Shown: positions 8,419 through 16,502, counted from the stretch's first letter. The stretch is DNA of 64,000 nt from Acinetobacter sp. ANC 4910 (GCF_004331035.1 NZ_SJNT01000002.1:124001-188000), one strand, 5' to 3'. The notes: a model not told the origin generated them from the sequence alone. Numbers and translations: made by a program.

Positions 8419-9702
8419 CTAAGCCGCCTGCTCAGTCTGTTGCAACAACTGATTGACGACCCATGAAGCACTACGCGCGCCATCTTCATGAAAGCCCCAG
8501 CCCCAATAGGCACCACAGTATGATGTCCGGTTCTGACCATTGACCTCGTCCCAACGTTGTTGTGCCTCAATCGCGGCAGCATCAAATACTGGATGACGAT
8601 AATATCGTTCTACCCATATTTTTTTCGGATCGAGGTTAAAGTTAGGGTTGAGTGTGGCAAAGATTTGGGTTTTACAGTTTAGGTTTTGCAACTGGTTCAT
8701 CCAGTAACTAAAACCGTAATGCATACCACTATGCTGGAATGGCGTTAATTCGGATGCGCGACTAGGTGTCACATGCACATGCCAACTGGCCCATTGGCGT
8801 CTGGATTTGGGCATGATATGAGTATCGGAATGCACCACCATACGGTTATCTTGGTAACGAAACTTGCCAAGTACGTCCAACTCTTGCGCTGACGGGTCTT
8901 TGAGTAAATTCAAGCTATCATCAGCATGGCTGGCAAAGATTACCCAGTCAAAACGTTCACTGCCCTGTACAGTTTCAATCACTACATCATTGGCACTACG
9001 GGATACATGGAGAACGCCCGTCTTGCGGAACGTGATATTCGATTGGGTCTGAATGGCACGGACGTAACGCGCTGATCCCCCCTTGACTGTAAGCCACGAT
9101 GGTCGCTCTTTCAGCTGCAACATACGATGGTGCTGAAAAAAGCTCACCACAAATTTATACGGAATCTGTCCAGCTTGCTCCACTGGACAGGACCACAGCG
9201 CCCCGCACATCGGATAGAGATGTTCCTGACGAAAGGCTTCGGAATAGTCATGTCGATTGAGATATGCATCAATACTGAGCTGTGCATCGACCTGTTCAAC
9301 ATCAATATCTTTATTCGCAGCATAGAAACGGAACAGATCCGATAACATCACGCGAAAATCAGCGTTAAAGAAATTTTGTGGTCTAAACAAGAGCGAGAAT
9401 TTTTTTGAAGGATTGTACTGCAAGCCAGTGACCTGATTGTTCACTGAAAAACCCATATCACTGCTTTGTGATTGAATTCCGAGTTCTTTGAGCATTGCAC
9501 AGAACAATGGATAGTTATGTTCATTAAATACAATAAAACCACTGTCCACCGCGACCTGTTCGCCATCTATATTCAACTGATGGGTATCGGTATGACCGCC
9601 AAAGTAGTTATTCTTTTCAAAGATGGTAACGTCATGCACTTTACTTAATTTCCAAGCCGCATACAAACCGGAAATACCTGAACCAATAATCGCGATTTTC
9701 AT
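8419..9702 (-). CDS. FAD-dependent amine-oxidase-like oxidoreductase (COG2907)
   Basis: 427 residues. The N terminus has the Rossmann FAD motif IAIIGSGISGLYAAWKLS, followed by FEKNNYFGGHTDT; the C terminus has CGAYWGWGFHEDGARSA, where the flavin is closed off. COG2907 proteins of ChrR-type clusters include UfaD/UfaO-like enzymes reported to desaturate or oxidise methylated fatty acyl chains on phospholipids. I infer a related function but cannot decide which step. It overlaps the desaturase gene by 4 bp and is translationally coupled to it. Confidence 0.87.
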   Translation of the reverse strand: MKIAIIGSGISGLYAAWKLSKVHDVTIFEKNNYFGGHTDTHQLNIDGEQVAVDSGFIVFNEHNYPLFCAMLKELGIQSQSSDMGFSVNNQVTGLQYNPSKKFSLLFRPQNFFNADFRVMLSDLFRFYAANKDIDVEQVDAQLSIDAYLNRHDYSEAFRQEHLYPMCGALWSCPVEQAGQIPYKFVVSFFQHHRMLQLKERPSWLTVKGGSARYVRAIQTQSNITFRKTGVLHVSRSANDVVIETVQGSERFDWVIFASHADDSLNLLKDPSAQELDVLGKFRYQDNRMVVHSDTHIMPKSRRQWASWHVHVTPSRASELTPFQHSGMHYGFSYWMNQLQNLNCKTQIFATLNPNFNLDPKKIWVERYYRHPVFDAAAIEAQQRWDEVNGQNRTSYCGAYWGWGFHEDGARSASWVVNQLLQQTEQAA

Positions 9703-10685
9703 TGTAATTCCTTCGATTGAATCGTGTGAGCGCCGGTCGTGGTGAGTTTTTTCTGTTTTCTAAGTTGAGCAATTTTACTGACGTCATAGACCCGTGCTGG
9801 AATTGGCTTTAAACCCCAGACGATCCCAAGCCAAGACATGATTTTTAGGAGGTAATAGGTCACATCAATCTGCCACCAGTAAAAACCCTGTCGGGTACTG
9901 CCAGCATAATAATGATGATTGTTGTGCCAACCTTCGCCCAAGGTAATGATGGACAAGAATAAATTGTTGCGGCTTTGATCATCAGTGTCAAAATCACGGC
10001 TGCCGTAGTGATGTGCCAGTGAATTGATACATAAGGTCGCATGGATCAATAGCACGGTAGAGACCACAAATCCCCAGACCAGTAATTGCAAGCCAGAAGT
10101 TTCCAGTTGTGGCCAAGTGATGGCCAGCCACTCTCCTAGCACATAAATCCCACCCGCGGTCAGCAGTACCACAATTAGACTAAACCGGTCGAGCCAGATT
10201 AATTCCGGATATTTCAGCCAGTCCTTGATGACTTCTTTACGTGTGGCAAAGTTATATTCATTCAGAAACCAACCCACATGGCTGTACCAAAAACCGTGGG
10301 TAGATGAATGTGGGTCTTGCGAAGAATCTGTATAGCGGTGATGATAACGATGATGGGCTGCCCACCACAAAGGACCACGCTGTGCACTCATGGTACCCAG
10401 TAATACAAACAGGAACTGCACTGGACGCGAGGTTTGAAAAGTTTTATGCGACAGATAGCGATGAAAAAAAGCCGTAATGGAGAACATGCGAATCAGGTAG
10501 AACATTAGCATAAAGCCAAGCGCAAACCATGATACACCTACCCAGAACACCGCTAGACAAGCCAGATGCAATAGAATAAACGGCAAAATTCTCAACCACT
10601 GAATCTTGCTATTTTCAGCATTCAATATTTCAGGCTGTGCAGTTGTAGACCAGCTATCTATCCATCGTATCAGACTTTTCAACAT
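9699..10685 (-). CDS. Membrane acyl-CoA/acyl-lipid desaturase (delta-9 type)
   Basis: 328 residues with the three histidine boxes of membrane di-iron desaturases: HRYLSH, HHRYHH and HNNHHYY, plus the extra NSLAHHYG block of the stearoyl-CoA desaturase class. About four hydrophobic segments surround them. It would introduce a cis double bond using oxygen, providing the unsaturated chains that the methyltransferases downstream need. It is the first gene of a seven-gene operon ending with the sensor kinase. The TTCACA direct-repeat promoter lies immediately upstream (10730-10763). Confidence 0.9.
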   Translation of the reverse strand: MLKSLIRWIDSWSTTAQPEILNAENSKIQWLRILPFILLHLACLAVFWVGVSWFALGFMLMFYLIRMFSITAFFHRYLSHKTFQTSRPVQFLFVLLGTMSAQRGPLWWAAHHRYHHRYTDSSQDPHSSTHGFWYSHVGWFLNEYNFATRKEVIKDWLKYPELIWLDRFSLIVVLLTAGGIYVLGEWLAITWPQLETSGLQLLVWGFVVSTVLLIHATLCINSLAHHYGSRDFDTDDQSRNNLFLSIITLGEGWHNNHHYYAGSTRQGFYWWQIDVTYYLLKIMSWLGIVWGLKPIPARVYDVSKIAQLRKQKKLTTTGAHTIQSKELQ

Positions 10686-10729
10686 GGACTTATCCTAATT
10701 TTAAGCGACTGTCTTTATTCTATTTGATG

Positions 10730-10763
10730 AGTGTAATCAGTTAGATATGAATTTTATGTGAAG
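10730..10763 (-). promoter_or_regulatory. Promoter with TTCACA direct-repeat operator, lipid operon
   Basis: Read on the minus strand: CTTCACA (10763-10757), then TTCATATC (10751-10744) 11 bp further, then 10 nt, then a -10-like TACACT (10735-10730). Spacing is identical to the promoters at 1372, 11398 and 13999. It sits directly downstream of the lipocalin terminator, so the lipid operon is separately transcribed from the lipocalin gene. Confidence 0.62.
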
Positions 10764-10768
10764 TAAAG

Positions 10769-10806
10769 AAAAAAAGCCGAACTGTAGAGAGATTTATCAG
10801 TTCGGC
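10769..10806 (-). terminator. Intrinsic terminator after the lipocalin gene
   Basis: Minus-strand arms GCCGAACTG (10806-10798) and CAGTTCGGC (10784-10776) form a perfect 9-bp stem followed by seven T. It ends lipocalin transcription and insulates the downstream desaturase promoter. Confidence 0.9.
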
Positions 10807-10820
10807 AAAGGGGTAGCAGA

Positions 10821-11369
10821 TTAATACGGCAATTTGATTAGCTTTGTAACGTCATAACCATAGTGTTTCGCTGTCTCTAAATAGGACTGATAAGTCGCTT
10901 CATCCAATTGTGGTTCACGCGATAAAATCCACAGATATTTGTTACTCGGTCCTCCAACCAGTGCCACTTTATATTCTGGGTCTACTCGTAATACCCAGTA
11001 ATCACCTTTGGTCAACGGAATCCATCTTAAACCTGTAGGCAAAAAGCTAACCTTCAGTTTGCTGTTGCCCTGATTTTGCGAATAGGCAACACCTTCAGAG
11101 CTAATCATCTCTCCATTGGCAATTCGGCAGCTATTCAATACCCCGATCGTTTGATCGGCATTGATGTTATATTGTGCCGTGATATTCGATACGCATTTAC
11201 GCTGAAAATACATCGGTAAATGGGCAATTTCATACCATTTACCTGCATACTTCTGAATATCCACCTGATTTACTGCCTGAGGCCTCACAGTGTCTGCTCG
11301 AGTGGTCATACTTAAGCTGATGGTGGCCAGCGCTGTAGCGGCAAAAAGTGACTTGAATAGCATGTTCAT
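10821..11369 (-). CDS. blc: Bacterial lipocalin (Blc-like)
   Basis: About 182 residues. I chose the ATG at 11369 (MNMLFKSLFAA): the longer frame to 11408 would run into the -10 element of its own promoter. A signal peptide ends near TTRADT; no lipobox cysteine is seen, so it is probably periplasmic rather than outer-membrane anchored. The family signature VDIQKYAGKWYEIAHLPMYF is followed by the lipocalin barrel, ending with ILSREPQLDEATYQSYL. Such lipocalins bind fatty acids or lysophospholipids and belong to light- and oxidative-stress clusters. It has its own copy of the island operator. Confidence 0.9.
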   Translation of the reverse strand: MNMLFKSLFAATALATISLSMTTRADTVRPQAVNQVDIQKYAGKWYEIAHLPMYFQRKCVSNITAQYNINADQTIGVLNSCRIANGEMISSEGVAYSQNQGNSKLKVSFLPTGLRWIPLTKGDYWVLRVDPEYKVALVGGPSNKYLWILSREPQLDEATYQSYLETAKHYGYDVTKLIKLPY

Positions 11370-11397
11370 TTTTAAGCCTTGTTTGATTGCACGCTTA

Positions 11398-11431
11398 AGA
11401 TAACCCAAGTAGATGTGAACAAAGTGTGAAG
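11398..11431 (-). promoter_or_regulatory. Promoter with TTCACA direct-repeat operator, lipocalin gene
   Basis: Minus strand: CTTCACA (11431-11425) and TTCACATC (11419-11412) at 11-bp spacing; 10 nt later comes TTATCT (11403-11398), with TATCTT offset by one. This is the best-conserved operator of the four in the island. Confidence 0.62.
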
Positions 11432-11656
11432 ATTAAATGCAGGATGAATGTAGGCGAACTTTTAATTTTACAGCCTGAGAAAATGGGTAAAATCATTTTT
11501 TCTTGGATCGTATTTTGAAGCGGTATATTGGTTTTTCTGTTTAAATGTATCAGTACTGTCGATAGACTTGTTAAAAAAAAAAGTCAATCAGATCAATAGA
11601 CTCTTTCTCGATTTAGATGCCTTTTATAAGATAATTAAATATACATATAAAAAAAC

Positions 11657-11684
11657 TTGATTAATTTTATTTTTAATGTATAGT
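11657..11684 (+). promoter_or_regulatory. Candidate promoter of the csp gene
   Basis: TTGATT (11657-11662), a 16-nt spacer and TATAGT (11679-11684) form a plausible sigma-70 promoter. It would give a leader of about 160 nt before the csp start at 11852. Long AT-rich leaders are usual for CspA-family mRNAs. Nothing else is seen in the gene-free stretch from 11432. Confidence 0.45.
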
Positions 11685-11851
11685 GAGCTTAACTAGAAAA
11701 AAGTCTTGTTTTATTCAATCTCTGTTAAGTATCGTCGTTTTATTCATAATCCTTCGTTTTTTTAGATTTTAAGTCTCATTCATTATTATTTTCCAAGTTA
11801 TAAGCAGTCAATAAAATGGCTAAAATTATTAAAAAATCAGTAGGATTTATT

Positions 11852-12067
11852 ATGTCAAACTCAAATGTTGTTAAAGGTACAGTTAAGTGGTTCAATGAAA
11901 CTAAAGGTTTTGGTTTTATTCAACAAGAATCTGGCCCTGACGTTTTTGCTCACTTCAGTGAAATTGCCAGTTCAGGTTTTAAAACCTTATTTGAAGGTCA
12001 ACAAGTTGAATTCAGCATCGCTCAAGGTCAAAAAGGCCCAAATGCAGTTAATATTACTGCGATCTAA
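11852..12067 (+). CDS. Cold-shock-domain protein (CspA family)
   Basis: 71-residue single cold-shock domain, the normal CspA length. RNA-binding motifs RNP1 KGFGFI and RNP2 DVFAHF are present, with the start [17 protein letters not shown] chose ATG at 11852, with AGGA 8 nt upstream; an in-frame ATG at 11816 would add an unusual extension. It acts as a cytoplasmic RNA chaperone. A strong terminator follows at 12082. Two small unknown genes follow on the same strand. Confidence 0.93.
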   Translation: MSNSNVVKGTVKWFNETKGFGFIQQESGPDVFAHFSEIASSGFKTLFEGQQVEFSIAQGQKGPNAVNITAI

Positions 12068-12081
12068 GTAATTAGATGAAT

Positions 12082-12110
12082 TAAAAAAGTACGCCTCTGT
12101 ACTTTTTTAA
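12082..12110. terminator. Bidirectional intrinsic terminator after csp
   Basis: AAAAAAGTAC (12083-12092) and GTACTTTTTT (12099-12108) are separated by GCCTCT. The run of T on one side and of A on the other lets it work in both directions. Confidence 0.85.
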
Positions 12111-12163
12111 TTCAAAAGTTGTTAATCATATTGTTCGAAAAAATCATAAAAACAGGATACACA

Positions 12164-12391
12164 TTGTTAAAAATTAATGAATTAGTGGCAAAATCTACAA
12201 ATGGTACTGAAATTATTGTCTCGTTAATCCCCTTAAATAAAATGCAAAATACACGTGAAGGGTTTAAAGCGATTGAAGTTGGTAAAAAAGTGCTTCTAGA
12301 ATCTGGCGTTGAAGTAGATTTAAATTTAGATGGCCGTACATTTTATATCTCTATGAATCAATTATTTAAGTTAAATCATAAAGTGATCTAA
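12164..12391 (+). CDS. Small hypothetical protein
   Basis: Unrecognised protein of about 75 residues. I chose TTG at 12164 (MLKINELVAKS) because AGGAT lies 7 nt upstream; the frame is open to a TTG at 12119. The sequence has alternating hydrophobic and charged residues, as in a small alpha/beta domain (EIIVSLIPLNK, VEVDLNLDGRTFYISMNQLF), with no membrane segment. It follows the csp terminator and precedes another small gene. Base composition resembles the neighbours. Function unknown. Confidence 0.5.
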   Translation: MLKINELVAKSTNGTEIIVSLIPLNKMQNTREGFKAIEVGKKVLLESGVEVDLNLDGRTFYISMNQLFKLNHKVI

Positions 12392-12462
12392 ATAAAAAAA
12401 CTTCTGAATGATTAAGCCATGTAATCGTTTTTCTTTCGTGCTGTTATTCAAGGTATATCTAA

Positions 12463-12660
12463 ATGTTTAAACAAAATCTAAATATAAAAGATCAATTCGG
12501 TATCAAATATTCTATTCAGGCCACAGTTGATCACAATTTTAATGCTAGCCAGTCTTGCTCTCATGTCAAATATATAACCGTGGATGGTGAAGATATTCGA
12601 CCTAGCTTTGATATGTTTTTCCAAAGTACTTCAAGTGGAAAAATTTTCAAGATTATCTAA
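12463..12660 (+). CDS. Small hypothetical protein
   Basis: 65 residues, unrecognised, with AAGGT as a weak ribosome site 8 nt upstream of ATG. The sequence starts MFKQNLNIKDQFGIKYSIQA and contains VKYITVDGEDIRP, compatible with a small beta-rich domain; no signal peptide or membrane segment. It lies 71 bp after the previous small gene on the same strand. Both could be spurious, but both have intact frames in an AT-rich region and similar spacing behind csp. Confidence 0.45.
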   Translation: MFKQNLNIKDQFGIKYSIQATVDHNFNASQSCSHVKYITVDGEDIRPSFDMFFQSTSSGKIFKII

Positions 12661-12915
12661 ATTACTCCCAGTCTATTCAGAACGGCGTCTGTTTATAGCG
12701 GTCTGTAAGATACACCGCTTTCACATGATTGAGCCGATGACACCGCACTAAAAAACCATGCAGCACCATCATTGCCAAGCTGTTTATTTCAGCATATAGG
12801 GTGAAGACGGGCAAAGTCCGTGGCAAGTGCTGAGAGAGTTACTTTTCTAGATGACCTAGATTTCCGCTCTTATTTCAGCAAGAAATCATCATTCAAACAT
12901 TTCTCTTTTAAAATT

Positions 12916-13689
12916 TCAAAGCCACTCTTTAGTACCATCTGCCACAGGCGTTCCATGCATCACATGGTTAATCATGGCATAGGCGATACTGCCCTTGAAC
13001 GGAATTTCGGGCAATTGATCAAACTTGAAAAATTGTGCATCACTGAGTTCATTTTCCTGAATCTGGATATCCCCTGCGTGATATTCCGCCTTGAATGCCA
13101 TCATCAGATTGCTGGGAAATGGCCACGGCTGACTGGCTAGATATTGAATATTTTTAATCTGAAGCCCGACCTCTTCTAGCGTCTCACGACGTACAGCTTC
13201 TTCCAAGGTTTCCCCTACTTCGACAAATCCAGCAATCAAACTATACATCTGGGTTTTGTTACGGGCATTTTTTGCCAGCAGAATTTCATCTGTACCTCGG
13301 GTAATGATGGTAATCACACAAGGATTCACCCGCGGATATTGGTTATAACCACAAGATGGACAGACCATAGCATACTGACTGGCGTGCTGCTGGGTGGCAT
13401 GACCACATTTACTGCAAAAGCGGTGATTACGGCGCCATTCCAGTAACTGTACCGCACGGCTGGCTTGTTCAAACTGCTGTTTACTCCAAACTTGTACCAG
13501 TTGTCTGATCGGAACCAACTGATAACCTTCTGGCATAGGCTCATCCTCTTTCAAATCCCGTGCAATGATCTTGCCATTTTCTGATAGGTTCAGATCATGT
13601 TGGAGTCTTGCTACCTGCGGCAACTGGAAATGATCATCCACAAGTAATTGCTGCTGTTTAAAAATATACGCTGTTGAATGCATGCTCAT
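12916..13689 (-). CDS. nudC: NADH pyrophosphatase / NAD-cap hydrolase NudC
   Basis: 257 residues. It has a zinc ribbon FCSKCG...CPSCGYNQYPR, the Nudix box GFVEVGETLEEAVRRETLEEVGLQ (given here only by its key GX5EX7REUXEEXGU residues) and the NudC-specific SQPWPFPSN motif just after it. It hydrolyses NADH to NMNH and AMP and removes NAD caps from RNA. Start is ATG at 13689 with AGAGGA upstream. A strong minus-strand terminator hairpin lies only 16 nt upstream of the start codon, which suggests a leader attenuator. Confidence 0.93.
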   Translation of the reverse strand: MSMHSTAYIFKQQQLLVDDHFQLPQVARLQHDLNLSENGKIIARDLKEDEPMPEGYQLVPIRQLVQVWSKQQFEQASRAVQLLEWRRNHRFCSKCGHATQQHASQYAMVCPSCGYNQYPRVNPCVITIITRGTDEILLAKNARNKTQMYSLIAGFVEVGETLEEAVRRETLEEVGLQIKNIQYLASQPWPFPSNLMMAFKAEYHAGDIQIQENELSDAQFFKFDQLPEIPFKGSIAYAMINHVMHGTPVADGTKEWL

Positions 13690-13704
13690 GACAATCCTCT
13701 AATT

Positions 13705-13736
13705 AAAAAAAATCCCATACAGAGGTGCGTATGGGA
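13705..13736 (-). terminator. Intrinsic terminator in the nudC leader
   Basis: Minus-strand arms TCCCATAC and GTATGGGA (13736-13729 and 13720-13713) with an 8-nt loop form a perfect 8-bp stem followed by eight T. It faces the nudC start at 13689, and the only gene upstream (photolyase) is on the other strand. So it either attenuates nudC or ends a short RNA. Confidence 0.75.
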
Positions 13737-13998
13737 CAAAACCAAGGAAGCATACATGGAGTAACTTCAATTCAAATACTAGGCGTAAGCTGCCTGAATC
13801 GCAACAATAATAATTTGTATCTATTTGATTAAAATCACATAATTTTCACACCCACTATGCATTAAACAATGATTGAATTCGAGTATTGTAAAGTGGCTTG
13901 AAATTTTTATAGATAAATACAGCTTTGCTTAAGTGATGATGATTTCTATGCAATAGCTGATCCGCATCTGACATGGTCGCTGTTGGGTGATCTGTATT

Positions 13999-14031
13999 TT
14001 CACAAAAAATTGAGTTGTCTACATTTAGACT
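13999..14031 (+). promoter_or_regulatory. Promoter with TTCACA-type operator, photolyase gene
   Basis: TTCACA (13999-14004), five A, a degenerate second half-site TTGAGT (14010-14015), 10 nt, then TAGACT (14026-14031). Spacing equals that of the other three island promoters. The start codon is 30 nt downstream of the -10. A further tandem pair, TCACA at 13835 and 13846, lies about 150 nt upstream. Confidence 0.5.
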
Positions 14032-14061
14032 GTTGTATGTTTTATAGACTTTGAGATTGGT

Positions 14062-15585
14062 ATGCGTTTCGGTTTAATTCTGGGAGACCAGCTTCATCAT
14101 CAGCTCGCTACGCTCAAAGTACTGGATCGCACCCAAGATGTAATCCTGATGGCAGAAGTGGTTGAGGAAGCCACTTATGTCGCCCATCATCCTCAGAAAA
14201 TTGCGCTGATTTTTAGTGCCATGCGTCATTTTGCCAAGGCACTTAAAGCCGATGGTTGGCGTGTACGTTATCATGCTTTTGAATCTGATCGTCCTATTCA
14301 TAGCCTGTTGGATTTTGTGCAGTCACAACAACAACTGTTCCCCGTAACAGAACTGGTAGTTACTCACAGTGGAGAATACCGCCTACAACAGCAGATTGAA
14401 CAGCACTGGAGCCAACAGCTAGAACTCCCCGTACAGTGCCTGAATGATGACCGTTTTTTCTGTAGTCTGGAGCAGTTCCGACACTTTGCCAGTCGCTACA
14501 AAACACTGCGTATGGAATATTTTTACCGAGAAATACGTAAGCAGACTGGTTATTTGATGCTAGGTCAGCAGCCTATAGGACAACAGTGGAACTATGACAG
14601 CGCCAATCGCAAGGCTTGGTCGGGCAATCCACCCTTGCCCCCGCAACTTAATTTTGAACGGGATCAGATTGATTTAGATGTGCTTGCACTGGTTGAACGT
14701 GAGTTTTGCCAACATTCTGGAAGTCTTGCCAATTTTCGTTGGGCCACCACGCGCAGCAATGCCAAGCTTGTTCTGGAACATTTTATTGTCCATAGTTTGC
14801 CCTATTTTGGTGATTATCAGGATGCCATGGCGCAAGGGACGGATACGCTGTTTCACAGCCTGCTCTCACCTTATTTGAACTGTGGTCTACTGTTACCCAA
14901 AGAGGTCTGTGATGCGGCAGAAGCTGCCTACCATACAGGTCATGCACCACTAAATGCGGTTGAAGGTTTTATCCGGCAGATTCTGGGTTGGCGCGAATAT
15001 GTACGAGGGATTTACTGGCTGTACATGCCGGAATATGCCAACCGCAATGCACTACAACATTCGTCACCGCTGCCGCAATTTTACTGGACTGGCCGTACCC
15101 AGATGAACTGTATGGCGGAATGTTTTCGCAATACTTTCCAAAATGCCTATGCACATCATATTCAGCGTTTGATGATTACTGGCAACTTTGCCCTGTTAAG
15201 TGGTGTAGACCCGCAGCAGATCAGTGAATGGTATCTGGCGGTCTATGCCGATGCCTATGAATGGGTGGAACTGCCAAACACGCTGGGCATGGTGATGCAT
15301 GCCGATGGCGGCTTAATGGCCAGTAAACCCTACGCCGCTTCGGGCAATTACATTCATAAAATGTCAGATTACTGCAAGCACTGTAGCTACAATGTCAAAA
15401 CTCGTACCGAGCCGGATAGCTGTCCATTTAACAGTTTATACTGGTATTTTATGATCCGACATGAAGCGATATTTCGTACTCATCCACGTATGGGCATGAT
15501 CTATCGGCAACTCGATAAACTTAAAGATCGGCAGCAGCTTATCATCCATGCACAGCAACTCCTGAGTCGGATTGATGAGTTATAA
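14062..15585 (+). CDS. phrB: Iron-sulfur (6-4) photolyase / bacterial cryptochrome, PhrB (FeS-BCP) family
   Basis: 507 residues, starting MRFGLILGDQLHHQL, diagnostic of the photolyase-related COG3046 family. The four iron-sulfur cysteines are at 350, 438, 441 and 454, the numbering I recall for Agrobacterium PhrB. The FAD domain includes WREYVRGIYW and GMVMHADGG. The enzyme repairs UV (6-4) photoproducts with light energy or acts as a photoreceptor. It is preceded by a promoter of the island type and followed 3 nt later by a DUF2256 gene. Confidence 0.93.
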   Translation: MRFGLILGDQLHHQLATLKVLDRTQDVILMAEVVEEATYVAHHPQKIALIFSAMRHFAKALKADGWRVRYHAFESDRPIHSLLDFVQSQQQLFPVTELVVTHSGEYRLQQQIEQHWSQQLELPVQCLNDDRFFCSLEQFRHFASRYKTLRMEYFYREIRKQTGYLMLGQQPIGQQWNYDSANRKAWSGNPPLPPQLNFERDQIDLDVLALVEREFCQHSGSLANFRWATTRSNAKLVLEHFIVHSLPYFGDYQDAMAQGTDTLFHSLLSPYLNCGLLLPKEVCDAAEAAYHTGHAPLNAVEGFIRQILGWREYVRGIYWLYMPEYANRNALQHSSPLPQFYWTGRTQMNCMAECFRNTFQNAYAHHIQRLMITGNFALLSGVDPQQISEWYLAVYADAYEWVELPNTLGMVMHADGGLMASKPYAASGNYIHKMSDYCKHCSYNVKTRTEPDSCPFNSLYWYFMIRHEAIFRTHPRMGMIYRQLDKLKDRQQLIIHAQQLLSRIDEL

Positions 15586-15588
15586 ACC

Positions 15589-15732
15589 ATGAAAAAGCAG
15601 CATCTTCCTAAAAAAATCTGTATTCACTGCTTACGCCCTTTTAACTGGCGTAAGAAATGGCAACGCTGCTGGGAGGAGGTCAAATACTGTTCTGAACGAT
15701 GCAGACGTGAGTCCAAACAGCGCCCAAAGTAA
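15589..15732 (+). CDS. DUF2256 small zinc-ribbon-like protein
   Basis: 47 residues, very basic, with two CxxC-type pairs: ICIHCLRPF and YCSERCRRES. This is the DUF2256 pattern (KICxxCxRPFxWRKKW), a family that regularly sits next to FeS photolyase genes. The four cysteines could bind zinc or help assemble the photolyase cluster; neither is proven. The gene starts 3 nt after the photolyase stop and is surely cotranscribed. Confidence 0.85.
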   Translation: MKKQHLPKKICIHCLRPFNWRKKWQRCWEEVKYCSERCRRESKQRPK

Positions 15733-15737
15733 AGGGC

Positions 15738-16013
15738 TTAGAAACGCTTGTACTGCCTTGAACAATAAGCTCGAATTACATCAGGTGAACGCAACTGCAC
15801 ATGCTTTGTTTTTCGGCCTGTTACCCTTTTACGCCACATTTTAAAACTCGAAGGTTTCATATTTTCACGCATTAAGCGAATCACTGCAGTTTCATTTAAA
15901 CCAAATTCACGATGAATAGCTTCAAATGGGGTTCGATCTTCCCAAGCCATTTCGATAATTCTTGATAAATCCTGTTCAGCAAATTTATTCACGCCATCCT
16001 CATTTTTAATCAA
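15738..16013 (-). CDS. TIGR03643/DUF2805 family protein
   Basis: 91 residues with LSRIIEMAWEDRTPFEAI, EFGLNETAVIRLMR and WRKRVTGRKTKH, the signature of the TIGR03643 family, which co-occurs with photolyase and DUF2256. The helix-turn-helix-like centre suggests nucleic-acid binding, but no function is established. It is convergent with the photolyase unit, with 5 bp between the stop codons. It marks the right end of the photo-oxidative island. Confidence 0.8.
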   Translation of the reverse strand: MIKNEDGVNKFAEQDLSRIIEMAWEDRTPFEAIHREFGLNETAVIRLMRENMKPSSFKMWRKRVTGRKTKHVQLRSPDVIRAYCSRQYKRF

Positions 16014-16502
16014 ATAATAGTAAAAGCTGATTTTTTAACACTTAAAGCATCAACAAACTCAATCAGCTCACTTGTACAACTTGTATCTATTTTGATTCAG
16101 TTACGAGCATAGAAATAAAGACATGAATTTTTTGTGATTTTTTTCATCTTTAAGCCAGTTTTTACTACCAGAATTTTTTCACATCACGTTACTTAAATGA
16201 GATAAAACTCAGGATGCGTTTTATGAAAATTTGATAATGCGACTGATAACCGTGATTACAGGACTATCTGAGGATAAAAGCATTCATAGTTTTACTCACG
16301 ACTACAATTAAAATCGTCACGAAGATTAAGTATATCCACGCCTATATGACTTTTATGACGTCAAGAAATCATTATTACTCCTATCAAAGATAAGGACTAA
16401 AACTATAGTTTTGATTGGTCAAATGAAAGGATCACCTAAACGCTTCTCTTGTTGGGGTTTGCTTACCTAACCCAAGTTTTCAAACTGGGCAGAGATGCAT
16501 AT

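Noticed and set aside
12800..12870. TPP riboswitch (a CTGAGAG block with GACCTAGAT)
   Set aside because: Only fragments of the thi-box are present, the conserved second half is missing and the block lies in front of no gene on that strand.
13834..13852. Fifth copy of the TTCACA operator (TCACA twice at 11 bp)
   Set aside because: Spacing agrees, but it faces the photolyase at 150 nt beyond that gene's better promoter and no -10 follows at 10 nt; kept only as a possible upstream site.
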